Shown here: positions 35,176 to 43,798 of the stretch, one piece after another
Layout of the letters: each line of letters opens with the position of its first letter
Numbering within the stretch: the first letter of the stretch is position 1
Assembly: GCA_003170295.1 (NCBI GenBank)
Contig: PNAJ01000151.1
Coordinates: 9,825 to 72,155, forward strand
From: Bryobacterales bacterium
GTDB taxonomy: Bacteria > Acidobacteriota > Terriglobia > Bryobacterales > Bryobacteraceae
DNA: 62,331 bases
Direction: 5' to 3'
Notes under the pieces: generated by a model
Seen by the model: the letters and a program-made list of their open reading frames with translations, nothing else
Databases searched by the model: none
Told to the model about the DNA's origin: nothing
Translations under genes and position numbers: made by a program

Positions 35176-37542
35176 ATGCGCACCCTGACCCTTCTTTCGA
35201 TTCTCTCGATTGCGGCAGCCGCTGTTCTGGCGGCCGCTCCGCTTTCGGTTCCCTCCGACCGGGAGTTCTTGAGTCCTGCGTCGCCACAGGAGGTCGTTGC
35301 GGCGCGGAGGGTTGATAGGATCGCCTGGGTGGATTACGCCGAAGGCAAGAGGAATGCCTACACGGCCGTGGCACCCCAGTTCGTGCCAGTGCGCCTGACC
35401 AATTTCATGAAGGACGACGGCATCATGATGTCCGCGATTCGGATCTCGGACGACGGCAGCACCGTGGTGTTCCTGCGCGGCGAGGCTCCAAACCGTTCGG
35501 GCTGGGCTCCGAATCCGACGGCCGATCCCAACGGACCGGAGCACGCCATCTGGGCGGCGCGGACCGCCGGCGGAGGCGCATGGAGGGTCGTCGATGCGGC
35601 CAATCCCGAAATAGCGCCCGATGGTAGCTCGATTCTGTTCATCAAGGACGGGCAGATTTACCGCGCGAAGCTCGCCCCCGCGAAGCCCGCAACGGAGGTT
35701 GATCGCGGCGAAAAGGCCTTCATCACGGAATGGGGTGTGCAGAGCGATCCGAAATGGTCGCCCGATGGAAAAAAGATCGCCTGGGTAAGCACTCGCGTGG
35801 ATCACAGCTTCATCATGGTGTACGACGTCGCCACGCGGTCGGTGAAATACATGGCGCCGAGCGTGGACTTCGACACATCGCCGATGTGGATGGCCGATAG
35901 CGAGCATCTGATCTTCGTGCGGCAGCCCGGGTTGCCTTTTGGGCAACAGACGCTCCAGACAGGGGCGGGCAGCGGCGCGAACTACGCAGCACCCCCGCAG
36001 ACTCCCGCGGCGGCGGGCGGCCGAGGTGGTGGACGTGGCGCGGCGGCTGCTCCTGCAAACGCGGAAACTCCGGTCAATAACGCTCCGGGAATCATGCGGG
36101 CGACGTTCAAAGGAGGCTACACGTTCGGCTTCTACAAGGCCGATGTCACCACCGGCGAGGCACAGGAGATCTGGCACAACCAGGAAAACGACAAGATCGC
36201 CGCCAGTATTACAAATCCACGCCTCGCGGGCGACTACGTGATCTTCCCGTTTGTGGTGCCCGGTGCGGGCGGCAGAGGCGGGCGTGGCGGAAGAGGCGGA
36301 GCTGGCCGGGGCGCGGCGCCCGGCAGGGGAGCGCCCGAAATGAAGGAGCCGCCAAAGCCGGAAACGCCGGTGGATGAGTGGGATCGCTACTACGCCGTGA
36401 ATGTGATGGATCCGGCGGCGCGTCCTGTCCTGCTGACGACCACCGACGGATTGATTGAAAATCAAACTTCGGTCGCTCTTTCTGCCGACGGAAAGACTTT
36501 CTACTACTGCACCAACGCCAAAGATATCGAGCGGAGGCACATCTGGGCCGTACCGGCGAGCGGCGGCATGCCTGCGCAGATCACCACGGGCGAAGGCGTG
36601 GAAACGTATCCGACTCCGCTCGCCTCCGGCAAGTACCTCGTGACGCTGAGCGCGGATTGGAACATGCCGCAATCGGTCGGGGTCTGGAAGCTGGGAGCGC
36701 CTCCGAACCAAGAGGCCAAGCAGAAGATCGTGTTCCCCGCGTCGATGCCCGGCTTTCCGAAGGACGCGCACGTGAAGCCGGAGATCGTCATCACAAAGGC
36801 AGATGACGGACTCGAAATTCACAATCAACTTTTCCTGCCGAAGGATTTAAAACCGGGCGAGCGGCGGCCGGCGATCGTCTTCGTGCACGGAGGGCCCCCG
36901 CGCCAGATGATGCCCGCGTATCATTACATGCAGTTTTATCACTGGGCCTACGGCATCAATCAATGGCTCGCGAATCAGGGCTATATCGTGATGTCGATCA
37001 ATTACCGTCTCGGCGTGGGCTATGGCCGATCGTTCCGGCAGGCTGCCAACGGTGGAGCGCAAGGCAATAGCGAGTACCAAGACGTTCTGGCCGGCGGCAA
37101 GTACCTGCAAACCAGGCCCGATGTGGATCCGAACCGCGTCGGGATTTGGGGACTGTCCTATGGAGGCTTGCTGACGGCGGAGGCTCTGGCGCGCAACTCG
37201 GATATCTTCAAGGCAGGCGTCGATCTGGCGGGCGTGCATTTGGAGGGGAACTCTCTCGATCCGGAATCGGTCTCTTTCAAGTCCTCGGCGATCAGCGCCA
37301 TCGATGGCTGGAAGTCGCCTGTGCTGCTGGTTCAGGGCGACGACGACCGCAACGTTTCCTTCCTGCAGACGGTTGGCCTGGTGCAGTTGCTGCGCCAGCG
37401 CGATGTCTATCATGAACTAATCGTCTTTCCCGACGATGTGCACGAGTCGCTGCTGCACAGCCGGTGGCTATACACGCTTGGCCGGATGGAGACGTTTTTG
37501 CACAAGTTTCTAGGGGAACCAACCGCGACGGGGAGTAATTGA
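35176..37542 (+). CDS. Exported S9-family (DPP-like) serine peptidase
   Basis: The 788-residue product has a signal peptide (about 21 residues). An N-terminal propeller with PD40-like repeats (PKWSPDGKKIAWVSTRVD, PMWMADSEHLIFVRQ) precedes an alpha/beta-hydrolase domain from about residue 540. The catalytic Ser lies in GLSYGG near 660, the Asp in GDDDRNV near 722 and the His in PDDVHES near 756. Two Gly-Arg-rich inserts interrupt the propeller: one near residues 275-290, and a longer one near 365-390 with repeated GGRG. Family members release dipeptides or short peptides from the N-terminus. ATG 35176 has CGGAG upstream. Integrase debris lies immediately before it. Confidence 0.92.
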   Translation: MRTLTLLSILSIAAAAVLAAAPLSVPSDREFLSPASPQEVVAARRVDRIAWVDYAEGKRNAYTAVAPQFVPVRLTNFMKDDGIMMSAIRISDDGSTVVFLRGEAPNRSGWAPNPTADPNGPEHAIWAARTAGGGAWRVVDAANPEIAPDGSSILFIKDGQIYRAKLAPAKPATEVDRGEKAFITEWGVQSDPKWSPDGKKIAWVSTRVDHSFIMVYDVATRSVKYMAPSVDFDTSPMWMADSEHLIFVRQPGLPFGQQTLQTGAGSGANYAAPPQTPAAAGGRGGGRGAAAAPANAETPVNNAPGIMRATFKGGYTFGFYKADVTTGEAQEIWHNQENDKIAASITNPRLAGDYVIFPFVVPGAGGRGGRGGRGGAGRGAAPGRGAPEMKEPPKPETPVDEWDRYYAVNVMDPAARPVLLTTTDGLIENQTSVALSADGKTFYYCTNAKDIERRHIWAVPASGGMPAQITTGEGVETYPTPLASGKYLVTLSADWNMPQSVGVWKLGAPPNQEAKQKIVFPASMPGFPKDAHVKPEIVITKADDGLEIHNQLFLPKDLKPGERRPAIVFVHGGPPRQMMPAYHYMQFYHWAYGINQWLANQGYIVMSINYRLGVGYGRSFRQAANGGAQGNSEYQDVLAGGKYLQTRPDVDPNRVGIWGLSYGGLLTAEALARNSDIFKAGVDLAGVHLEGNSLDPESVSFKSSAISAIDGWKSPVLLVQGDDDRNVSFLQTVGLVQLLRQRDVYHELIVFPDDVHESLLHSRWLYTLGRMETFLHKFLGEPTATGSN

Positions 37543-37611
37543 ATCCTGCGCAAATGGAACGGGCGCGCCGACATCACGAGGACGCGACGGCCGGAGTCTG
37601 CATCGAGGCTT

Positions 37612-38424
37612 CTACTTTCGCGGGTCGAAGCGCACTTCCACCTCGGTATTCACTCTGACTGGGTGGCCACCCTTGACCGTGGGCTGATAACGGAACTGAT
37701 ACCACGGCACGGTCTCGCAGAGTTGCGCGCCGCTGTCCAGCTCCGCAATCTTGCCTTCCTCGTCGATGACGACTTTGCAACGAGCCGTTCCGCCCGCGGG
37801 TTCCCAAAGGGGCGCGGTTAGGACGGTGGGACCCTCGACTAGGAGAGCGCGCTGTTTGTCCGCCGGAACGGAGACTTTTGGTGCTTCCTTCTCCTCGGCC
37901 CCAGTGTCCTTCTTCTGTTTCGCCGAATCGGTGGCGCTGGTAAAGGGCTGGATCCGAGTCACCAGGAATACGGGTCTGGCGGGGAAGCGCTTCACCTTGG
38001 CGCGCAGACTGTTGGAGTATGAATCCGTCTCATCGAAGGCCAGCCCGGGCCAGGCCATCCTCACGACACGGTTGCAACTGGATGGAAGCGGATAGCCGTC
38101 TTTGCCCAGGCCGGGATCGCCAATCGCGTCAATGGCCTTTTGCGCATAGACGCCCTCGGCCACGTACTCCTTCCCGGGTTCAACCTGAAAGGCCTTGTTG
38201 AAGAAGAGGCGGTAGCGATTCAGGCCATCCACAAGGTAGACGGAAGGTCCACCCGCGTTCAGAGCGGCGTCTAACGACGTCGATTCGTTGAGAGCAACCA
38301 GGGCCTTTCCCTGGATTTTGTCTGGCGGGGCGGCGGCTTGCTTGGCGGCCGGCTCGCTGGAACAGCCGGCCAATCCGGCAAGAGTCAGTACTGGGAGACA
38401 ATAGACGTACGCATTGCGGGTCAT
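37612..38424 (-). CDS. Lipoprotein with TonB-like C-terminal domain
   Basis: The 270-residue product begins with a lipoprotein signal peptide ending in the lipobox LAGC (Cys near residue 20), so it should be lipid-anchored. A middle region of unknown fold (GKALVALNESTSLDAALNAG and ARPVFLVTRIQPF) follows. The C-terminal stretch contains CKVVIDEEGKIAELDSGAQL and YQPTVKGGHPVRVNTEVEVR, closely matching the TonB C-terminal (energy-transducer) domain. TonB proteins normally span the inner membrane and lack lipid anchors, so this may be a decoy or accessory version. ATG 38424 is preferred because it directly precedes the signal peptide. A reading to 38490 adds an unlikely leader. Confidence 0.78.
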   Translation of the reverse strand: MTRNAYVYCLPVLTLAGLAGCSSEPAAKQAAAPPDKIQGKALVALNESTSLDAALNAGGPSVYLVDGLNRYRLFFNKAFQVEPGKEYVAEGVYAQKAIDAIGDPGLGKDGYPLPSSCNRVVRMAWPGLAFDETDSYSNSLRAKVKRFPARPVFLVTRIQPFTSATDSAKQKKDTGAEEKEAPKVSVPADKQRALLVEGPTVLTAPLWEPAGGTARCKVVIDEEGKIAELDSGAQLCETVPWYQFRYQPTVKGGHPVRVNTEVEVRFDPRK

Positions 38425-38860
38425 CGTTCGTGCGCTCGCTTTCAAGATGTGTAAGAACCCGAAGTTATCACACGGCATGGGCGATGACAACCGATGCGGC
38501 GCCCATTCGTTCCCGCGTCGACAAGCTTAATGCGCCTTCTCCGCTCACGAGGGCGACAAGGAAGGCCGCCTGGTTCTGGTCGAAAGGCGGTACTGCCGTC
38601 TGTCGAACAGGACTCGACGCTTTCCCCGGTCAGTTCGTTAGCACTGTGTCCCGATCCTTGTCCACTGCTAGGGCAGTCTCGACACGGAACCGCCATGCGT
38701 AAGCATGCGGACAGATGTCATAACTCGCGAATCCCCTGGCTCATGCCTGGGGGTCCGTGTGCTGCTAAACAGAATCCCTGGGACAGCTTGCTAGTTCCCT
38801 GCGCAGACTACCATCAGTTAAATGACGCCTCGATCGAATGCAACGATTCGGGCTGAAAGA
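38425..38860. other. Intergenic stretch holding an AT-hook gene fragment
   Basis: The only recognisable content is a fragment at about 38559-38619 that duplicates the GRPPGxGRKA-coding segment of the basic protein remnant at 11035-11445, at about four bases in five. Beyond it the reading continues without resemblance. No complete gene is supported. Confidence 0.5.
38559..38619 (+). repeat. Duplicate fragment of the AT-hook protein gene
   Basis: The plus strand reads GRPPGSGRKAVLPSVEQDS here and GRPPGLGRKAAPPPVEQDS at 11097-11153. The DNA agreement extends slightly beyond the coding match. Neither flank matches the other locus, so only this module was copied or preserved. Confidence 0.65.
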
Positions 38861-39910
38861 TTACGCCTGGTGCACCTTTACTACGCTCCGGTCGATCGCT
38901 TTAACGTTGGCCTTGCCGGCTTGGCTTGCCGAGCGGCCGAGCTCGGTTTGCAGCATCTCCAATACGGATTGAACACCATCCGCGCCGTACGCCGCCAACC
39001 CCCACAGCGCCGGGCGGCCCAAAAGAACGGCGCGCGCGCCAAAAGCCAACGCCTTCATGATGTCGGAGCCGCGTCGAAATCCGCCGTCGATCAGCACCGG
39101 CACCTTTTGGGCGACTGCGTCGGTAATGGCCGGCAGCATCTCCATGGGAGACACGAGTCCCTTATTCAGAAGGCCGCCGTAGTTGGAAACTACGATGCCA
39201 TCTATGCCTCTCTTTACGGCCTCGTTCGCTTCCTCGGCGGTCATGATGCCTTTCAGGACCACAGGTACACCGAGCCCCCGCCGTATCTGATCGATCATGT
39301 TCCAGCTCAAATGAGGGTTGGACGCGCTTGGAAGACGTGCCCCGACGGTCACGCAAACGGCTTTGCACCCGGCCTTCACCGCGTGCTGTGCGCGGCTACG
39401 TAAGGCGTTCATGTCCGCCTCGGGAAAAACCTGGTACCAGAGAGTCGTCTTCGCTTCCGCCGCGATCTTTTCGATCGGATAGCTCGAATCGCTGCTGACA
39501 ACTACCAACGTCTTGGCTTCAGCCGCGCCGCGAACCATCGCCAGCTCCCCATCGGGATGGAACGTCTGCTGACGGGAAGTGGGCCCCACCAGAATCGGCG
39601 CGAATATTTTCTCGCCGAACAACTCGATGCTCAAATCAAGGCCTGTGGTGTTCACCATCAGGCGCGGCCGGAACGTGATTCTGTCGAAGCACGAGCGGTC
39701 GCCGCCCGCAATCATGGAATAGACGTGAGCAGCCAACTTGCGCTGGGCCACGCCTTCAACCTCGGGAACATTGGCGAGATCCGTTCGCGGCGTGATCCTG
39801 CCGGGAGGCTCTCCAATGAGTGTGGGTTCCTGCGCGATGAGCGGCGAAGCCGCCAAAATTGATCCGAAACCTTCCAAGGCCCTGCGTCGCGAAAGTCCGT
39901 TTTCGTTCAT
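38861..39910 (-). CDS. Tat-exported FMN 2-hydroxyacid dehydrogenase-like protein lacking the active-site His
   Basis: The 349-residue product has a Tat signal (LSRRRALEGFGSILAASPLIA) and the FMN TIM barrel of lactate/glycolate oxidases. The FMN-contacting Lys is K220 in VVLKGIMTAEEA and the Arg/Gly phosphate loop is DGGFRRGSD (275-282). The catalytic motif, normally SNHGGRxLD, reads SNYGGLLNK at 242-250, so both the essential His and the substrate-binding Arg are replaced (Tyr244, Leu247). Normal hydride/carbanion chemistry on 2-hydroxy acids is therefore unlikely. It overlaps the gene at 39907 by four bases, with ATG 39910, downstream in the same operon. The two may form a catalytic/non-catalytic pair. 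Confidence 0.88.
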   Translation of the reverse strand: MNENGLSRRRALEGFGSILAASPLIAQEPTLIGEPPGRITPRTDLANVPEVEGVAQRKLAAHVYSMIAGGDRSCFDRITFRPRLMVNTTGLDLSIELFGEKIFAPILVGPTSRQQTFHPDGELAMVRGAAEAKTLVVVSSDSSYPIEKIAAEAKTTLWYQVFPEADMNALRSRAQHAVKAGCKAVCVTVGARLPSASNPHLSWNMIDQIRRGLGVPVVLKGIMTAEEANEAVKRGIDGIVVSNYGGLLNKGLVSPMEMLPAITDAVAQKVPVLIDGGFRRGSDIMKALAFGARAVLLGRPALWGLAAYGADGVQSVLEMLQTELGRSASQAGKANVKAIDRSVVKVHQA

Positions 39911-41070
39911 GGAAACTGCGTCCTCACCATGGTGCGATCGAGGGAAGCCAGATTCGGCTTTCCGGTTTGCGCCATCGCCATCACCAGCTCCGCTTGCAGG
40001 ATTTCAAGCACCCTCTGAACCCCTGGAGCGCCGTAAGCGCCCAATCCCCAGCGTATTCCGCGCCCGATGCACGCGGCCTTCGCGCCCAGCGCAAGGGCCT
40101 TCAATACGTCGGTTCCGCTCAAAATACCGCTGTCGAACAGAACCGGAACCCGGCCCTCGACAGCGTCCACAATCTCCGGCAATACCTCCAGGGTGGAAGG
40201 ATCGTAATCCAGCGAGCGTCCGCCGTGGTTGGAGACGTAGATCGCGTCAAAGCCATGCTCCATACACAGCCGCGCGTCTTCGGCCGTAAGAATGCCTTTC
40301 GCGATCATCGGCACCTTGAGCATGGACCGGACGGAATCGGCATACTTCCACTCGTACCAGAGGCGACTCTCGGGGACACGGTAAGGGTTGGCCGGCGCGC
40401 CACCGCTGCGAACTTGCCGGGGCGCCGCTAGGTGCCGATTGTGGATCTGCCGCTCGGAGTAAGATGCCTGCTGATCCACGGTGACGACCACCGCCTTCGA
40501 TCCGGCCGCCACCGCGGCGTCCAGCAAAGCCCTTGTGGCGTTAAGATCCTGTCGAGGATAGAGTTGGAACCACAGCGGACCCTTTGCCGCCTCGGCAATC
40601 TTGTCCATCGGGAAGCTGGCGTTATTGCTGACGATCATCGGTGTGTTTGCCGCGGCCGTCGCTCCCTGGTGCGTGGCCAGTTCTCCGTCGCGGTGAAGCT
40701 CTGCGTGACCCGCCGTGGGCGCAGCCATGATCGGGAACGCCATTGGCGTGCCCAGGATTTCGGATGCGGTGTCGACCGCGCTTACGTCCACCACTCCCTT
40801 CGGAATTAGTTCCACCCAATCGAAAGCTTGCCGGTTGCGGCGAAGGGTGAACTCGCCCTCGGACCCATGGGCCGTGAAGGTGTAGGCCTCGCGCGAAAGC
40901 TTCGCGAAGGCTACGGCCTCAAACTCCATCACGGTGGCGAGCTCATCCATTGCGGGCACGCGGCTGTGGTCGCGCAATGGATAATTCTGGGCGCGCAGCG
41001 ATGACGAACCGGCGAGCATACCGCCCGAGCCAGCGAGCAGCTTACGTCGGGTCGTCGAACCGGAACTCAT
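39907..41070 (-). CDS. Tat-exported FMN 2-hydroxyacid dehydrogenase
   Basis: The 387-residue product has a Tat signal (TTRRKLLAGSGGMLAGSSSLRA) followed by the FMN-dependent 2-hydroxyacid dehydrogenase fold (lactate dehydrogenase/glycolate oxidase family). The FMN-binding K258 in AKGILTAEDA and the catalytic SNHGGRSLD (281-288; His282, Arg285) are present. The later conserved Asp-Ser-Gly-Ile-Arg segment reads DSGILSGTD, so the Arg is replaced by Leu317. These enzymes oxidise small 2-hydroxy acids to keto acids and reduce FMN, then a quinone, cytochrome or oxygen. It is translationally coupled to its partner at 38861 (ATGA). Confidence 0.9.
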   Translation of the reverse strand: MSSGSTTRRKLLAGSGGMLAGSSSLRAQNYPLRDHSRVPAMDELATVMEFEAVAFAKLSREAYTFTAHGSEGEFTLRRNRQAFDWVELIPKGVVDVSAVDTASEILGTPMAFPIMAAPTAGHAELHRDGELATHQGATAAANTPMIVSNNASFPMDKIAEAAKGPLWFQLYPRQDLNATRALLDAAVAAGSKAVVVTVDQQASYSERQIHNRHLAAPRQVRSGGAPANPYRVPESRLWYEWKYADSVRSMLKVPMIAKGILTAEDARLCMEHGFDAIYVSNHGGRSLDYDPSTLEVLPEIVDAVEGRVPVLFDSGILSGTDVLKALALGAKAACIGRGIRWGLGAYGAPGVQRVLEILQAELVMAMAQTGKPNLASLDRTMVRTQFP

Positions 41071-41093
41071 GATCGCCGTTACCTCATCTCAGC

Positions 41094-42119
41094 TTAGTGC
41101 AGCACCAGTTTCTGTACTCGCAGATTGCCGATCTCGCCAACATACAGCGTATTGCCGTTGCGGCAGTCGATGGCATTCACCGTTCCGAACTCCTTTGGCA
41201 ATTTGCCGGCCCGGCCAAACTTGCCGGTGATCGTTCCGTCCAGCCGCATTTTGTAAATTTCACCGTCGAGGTCAATGTCGTCTGGCGGATTGGAATTCGA
41301 GACGTACAAAACCGGATTCGGTCCCTTCGTCATGCACAGCGCCTGCGCATTTCCGACATTCGTGAAGGCCGTTTTCAGGTTGCCGTCATTATCGAAGACC
41401 TGGATGCGCCTGTTTCCGCCATCGGCGGCATAGACATCGCCCTGCGCATCAACCGCGATGCTGCGGACATTGGCGAATTCCCCGGGTCCGGTTCCCCTTT
41501 TACCCCAGGACTTCACGAATTTGCCGTCTTTATCGAACTTTGCGATGCGCGCATTGCCCAGGCCGTCGGCGACGAATATATTCCCGGCCGCGTCCCACGC
41601 AACGTCGGTCGGACGGTCGAACAGGTCGGTCGGCTGCCCTGCGCCATTACCCGACGGCGGGCGCGCCGGCACTCGGACCGATTCCTCTTTTCGTCCGAGC
41701 AGCATCGAAACTCGCCTCTGCGGATCGAACTTGATGACCATGTTAGTCATTTGATCCACCACCCAGATGTTATCGTTTGGATCGACGCGGACTTGGGCGG
41801 CGAACATGAAGCCGTAGGAGTCCTTGCCTATCTCACGGACGAACTTGCCGTTCGGGTCGAACTGAAACAGTCGCGAGCCGCCATGGGCGAACGGACGCGC
41901 CGTGCCGATCGTGATCGTAGGATGGCCGGTCCGCGTGTAGACGAAAATATCGCCGTGCGAATTCGTCGCCACACCGCCCACTTCGCCCAGATAGAGTCCG
42001 GCGGGAAGCTGTAGAGCGTTGGCGACGGAATCGAACTTTATTTCAGCGGCGTCAGTCTGGGCGATTGCCGGAACTCCGGCGATCACGGTCGCGAGCAGTG
42101 CTTCCATCAGACGTTTCAT
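41094..42119 (-). CDS. Exported NHL-repeat beta-propeller protein, copy A
   Basis: The 341-residue product starts at ATG 42119, eight bases after GGAG, and has a signal peptide (LMEALLATVIAGVPAIAQ). It carries about six NHL-type repeats (QVRVDPNDNIWVVDQMTNMV, PTDVAWDAAGNIFVADGLGN, SIAVDAQGDVYAADGGNRRI, AIDCRNGNTLYVGEIGNLRV). NHL propellers bind ligands or act as scaffolds, and some are peptidylglycine lyases, but no catalytic residues stand out. It is a clear paralogue of the next gene (42131): both end YVGEIGNLRVQKL or IVGEIESWRVQKL. The gap between them is 11 bases. Confidence 0.86.
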   Translation of the reverse strand: MKRLMEALLATVIAGVPAIAQTDAAEIKFDSVANALQLPAGLYLGEVGGVATNSHGDIFVYTRTGHPTITIGTARPFAHGGSRLFQFDPNGKFVREIGKDSYGFMFAAQVRVDPNDNIWVVDQMTNMVIKFDPQRRVSMLLGRKEESVRVPARPPSGNGAGQPTDLFDRPTDVAWDAAGNIFVADGLGNARIAKFDKDGKFVKSWGKRGTGPGEFANVRSIAVDAQGDVYAADGGNRRIQVFDNDGNLKTAFTNVGNAQALCMTKGPNPVLYVSNSNPPDDIDLDGEIYKMRLDGTITGKFGRAGKLPKEFGTVNAIDCRNGNTLYVGEIGNLRVQKLVLH

Positions 42120-42130
42120 GGTTGTTCTCC

Positions 42131-43174
42131 TCACTGCGCGCTCCCGGCCTTGGCCGTGGTTGGCTGGAAAATGAGTTTCTGCACCCGCCAGGATTCGATT
42201 TCGCCCACGATGACCTCGTTCGGATTGCGGCAATCCAACATGTGGACCACCTGGAAACCGGGAGCCAGTTTGCCAGGGTGACCGAACTTGCCGATCACCG
42301 TTCCGTCCAATTCAGCCTTGTAGATTTCGCCGGTGATGTCCCAGGTTCCCGGCATGTTTCCGTTCGGGTTGGAGTTCGAGAAGAACGCGTATTGGTGGGG
42401 GCCCTGCGAAATGCACATCGTCCAGCCGACGCCAAGGTTGGTAATCTCCCGAATGGGCTTCAGGTTGTTGTCGAGTACCTGGTAGCGGGAATTGGTGCGG
42501 TCCGCGACCCAGACATTTCCCTGTCCGTCCACCTGCAAGCCGTGTGGCAGATTGAATTCTCCTAAAGCTTTGCCTGCCTTTTCGCTGCCGGCCTGCGCCA
42601 GGAAGCGGCCGTTCTTGTCATATTTGACGACACGGTTGTTGCAGTAACCGTCGGAAACGAAGATGTTGCCCTGCGGGTCCCAGCCCACGTCTGTCGGCCG
42701 GCAGAAAATGTATTTCTGCGACGGGAGGTTCGGGCCTGGAGGAGCGGCCTGCACGCCCAGCACTGCCGGCGGCCTGCGCCCGAGCACCATCAGCACCTTT
42801 CCGTCGGGGCTAAACTTCGTCACCATGTTGGTGCCCTCGTCGACGGTCCAAATATTGTCGTCCTTATCGACGCGCACCGAGTGCGCGAATTCGAAGCCGT
42901 AATAGCCGCTGCCGATTTCCTTGAGGAAGTTGCCGGCTTGGTCGAATTCAAACAAGCGCGTATTGGCGCTTCGATGATAGACAAAGATATGGCCCTTCGA
43001 GTTGGTCGCAACTGCGACCGCTTCGCCGAGATACTCCCCGGGCGGAAGTTTCAATAGGTTCGGCACCGGCGAGAATGGTATGTCATGCACATTTTCGATG
43101 GTTGCCTTGCGCTGCGCAAAAGCAGATCCCGCGGCAAGCACCACCAGAACCACTGACGACATCATCCGTTTCAT
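42131..43174 (-). CDS. Exported NHL-repeat beta-propeller protein, copy B
   Basis: The 347-residue product has a signal peptide (VVLVVLAAGSAFAQ) and NHL repeats (SVRVDKDDNIWTVDEGTNMV, PTDVGWDPQGNIFVSDGYCN, GLQVDGQGNVWVADRTNSRY). It shares its order of repeats and conserved phrases with the gene at 41094, such as KLPPGEYLGEAVAVATNSKG. The pair arose by tandem duplication. The start is ATG 43174. It is the first gene of a minus-strand run that continues into the FMN dehydrogenase pair, 23 bases beyond 41094. Confidence 0.86.
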   Translation of the reverse strand: MKRMMSSVVLVVLAAGSAFAQRKATIENVHDIPFSPVPNLLKLPPGEYLGEAVAVATNSKGHIFVYHRSANTRLFEFDQAGNFLKEIGSGYYGFEFAHSVRVDKDDNIWTVDEGTNMVTKFSPDGKVLMVLGRRPPAVLGVQAAPPGPNLPSQKYIFCRPTDVGWDPQGNIFVSDGYCNNRVVKYDKNGRFLAQAGSEKAGKALGEFNLPHGLQVDGQGNVWVADRTNSRYQVLDNNLKPIREITNLGVGWTMCISQGPHQYAFFSNSNPNGNMPGTWDITGEIYKAELDGTVIGKFGHPGKLAPGFQVVHMLDCRNPNEVIVGEIESWRVQKLIFQPTTAKAGSAQ

Positions 43175-43311
43175 GGAAGTCTCCTGCTAGAACTTTTCAA
43201 CCGGAATTTCCATCTTAGGGGAACCGAGGGAAAATGGGGGCGGCCCCGAGATGAGTATAAAGACGATCGCGGCATTAAGCTCGGCCCTAAGAGACACTGC
43301 AATAGCATACA

Positions 43312-43416
43312 ATGTCGCCCAAAGCAGCGCTCGCGAAGGCTCCCGCTCCGTCGAGGCGCAAGATCCGCAAGAAGAATGATACGTCGGAGCCTTACTCGCG
43401 CCCTCGCCTATTCTAA
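43312..43416 (+). CDS. Possible 34-residue basic peptide
   Basis: A short frame from ATG 43312 encodes SPKAALAKAPAPSRRKIRKK and ends at 43416. The product is basic, resembling the C-terminal tail of a nucleoid protein. There is no clear ribosome site and no family match, so it may be chance or a gene fragment. Confidence 0.2.
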   Translation: MSPKAALAKAPAPSRRKIRKKNDTSEPYSRPRLF

Positions 43417-43463
43417 TGGTCGAAACTCTATGCCAGTGCGGCTAGAATGATACTCTGGACCGG

Positions 43464-43634
43464 ATGCAGCAGAATGGGGACCGCCAACGACCTACGCTTC
43501 GGTGCCCCAAGTGCGGATCGCGGGACGTTCGCCGGACTGAGCGCCTGGGACTGATCGCATGGCTGTTCCAAAAAATTGGCCGCGCGCCATTTCTGTGCCG
43601 GAGTTGTCATCACCGCTTCTTTCGGTCCGACTAG
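43464..43634 (+). CDS. Small zinc-ribbon protein
   Basis: A 56-residue frame from ATG 43464 encodes LRCPKCGSRDVRRTERLGLI, then WLFQKIGRAPFLCRSCHHRF and a stop. The two CxxC pairs (CPKC and CRSC) about 30 residues apart form one zinc ribbon, with the basic HHRFFR end often seen in short Acidobacteria proteins of this type. Its function is unknown. It is too short for many gene finders. No strong ribosome site precedes it. It faces the esterase genes that end at 43799 on the other strand. Confidence 0.65.
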   Translation: MQQNGDRQRPTLRCPKCGSRDVRRTERLGLIAWLFQKIGRAPFLCRSCHHRFFRSD

Positions 43635-43681
43635 TGGCTTGTCGCGGAGAAATCGTTACTGTTGTCCTCCCCGCCCTGGCG

Positions 43682-43756
43682 GTCGGGGTTCGGTGGGAAA
43701 TGCGAAGGGCACTCCAGGTGCGGGTACAGCAGACCGCGCCGACACCGAACCCCGAC
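43682..43756. repeat. 14-base perfect inverted repeat, hairpin-forming
   Basis: GTCGGGGTTCGGTG (43682-43695) is the exact reverse complement of CACCGAACCCCGAC (43743-43756), with 47 bases between. Flanking bases also partly pair (TGTCC/GGGACA, with gaps), extending the arms to about 25 bases. It lies between the small zinc-ribbon gene and the stop of the esterase gene (43799). It could be a structured RNA, a long-range terminator or the ends of a small mobile sequence. Confidence 0.55.
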
Positions 43757-43798
43757 TGTAAAGGAGGGACATGCTGACGATTTGTCTGCGACAGTTCA

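Noticed and set aside
35149..36828. Minus-strand 559-codon frame opposite the S9 peptidase
   Set aside because: High GC gives long antisense frames. The plus strand shows the full catalytic set and signal peptide.
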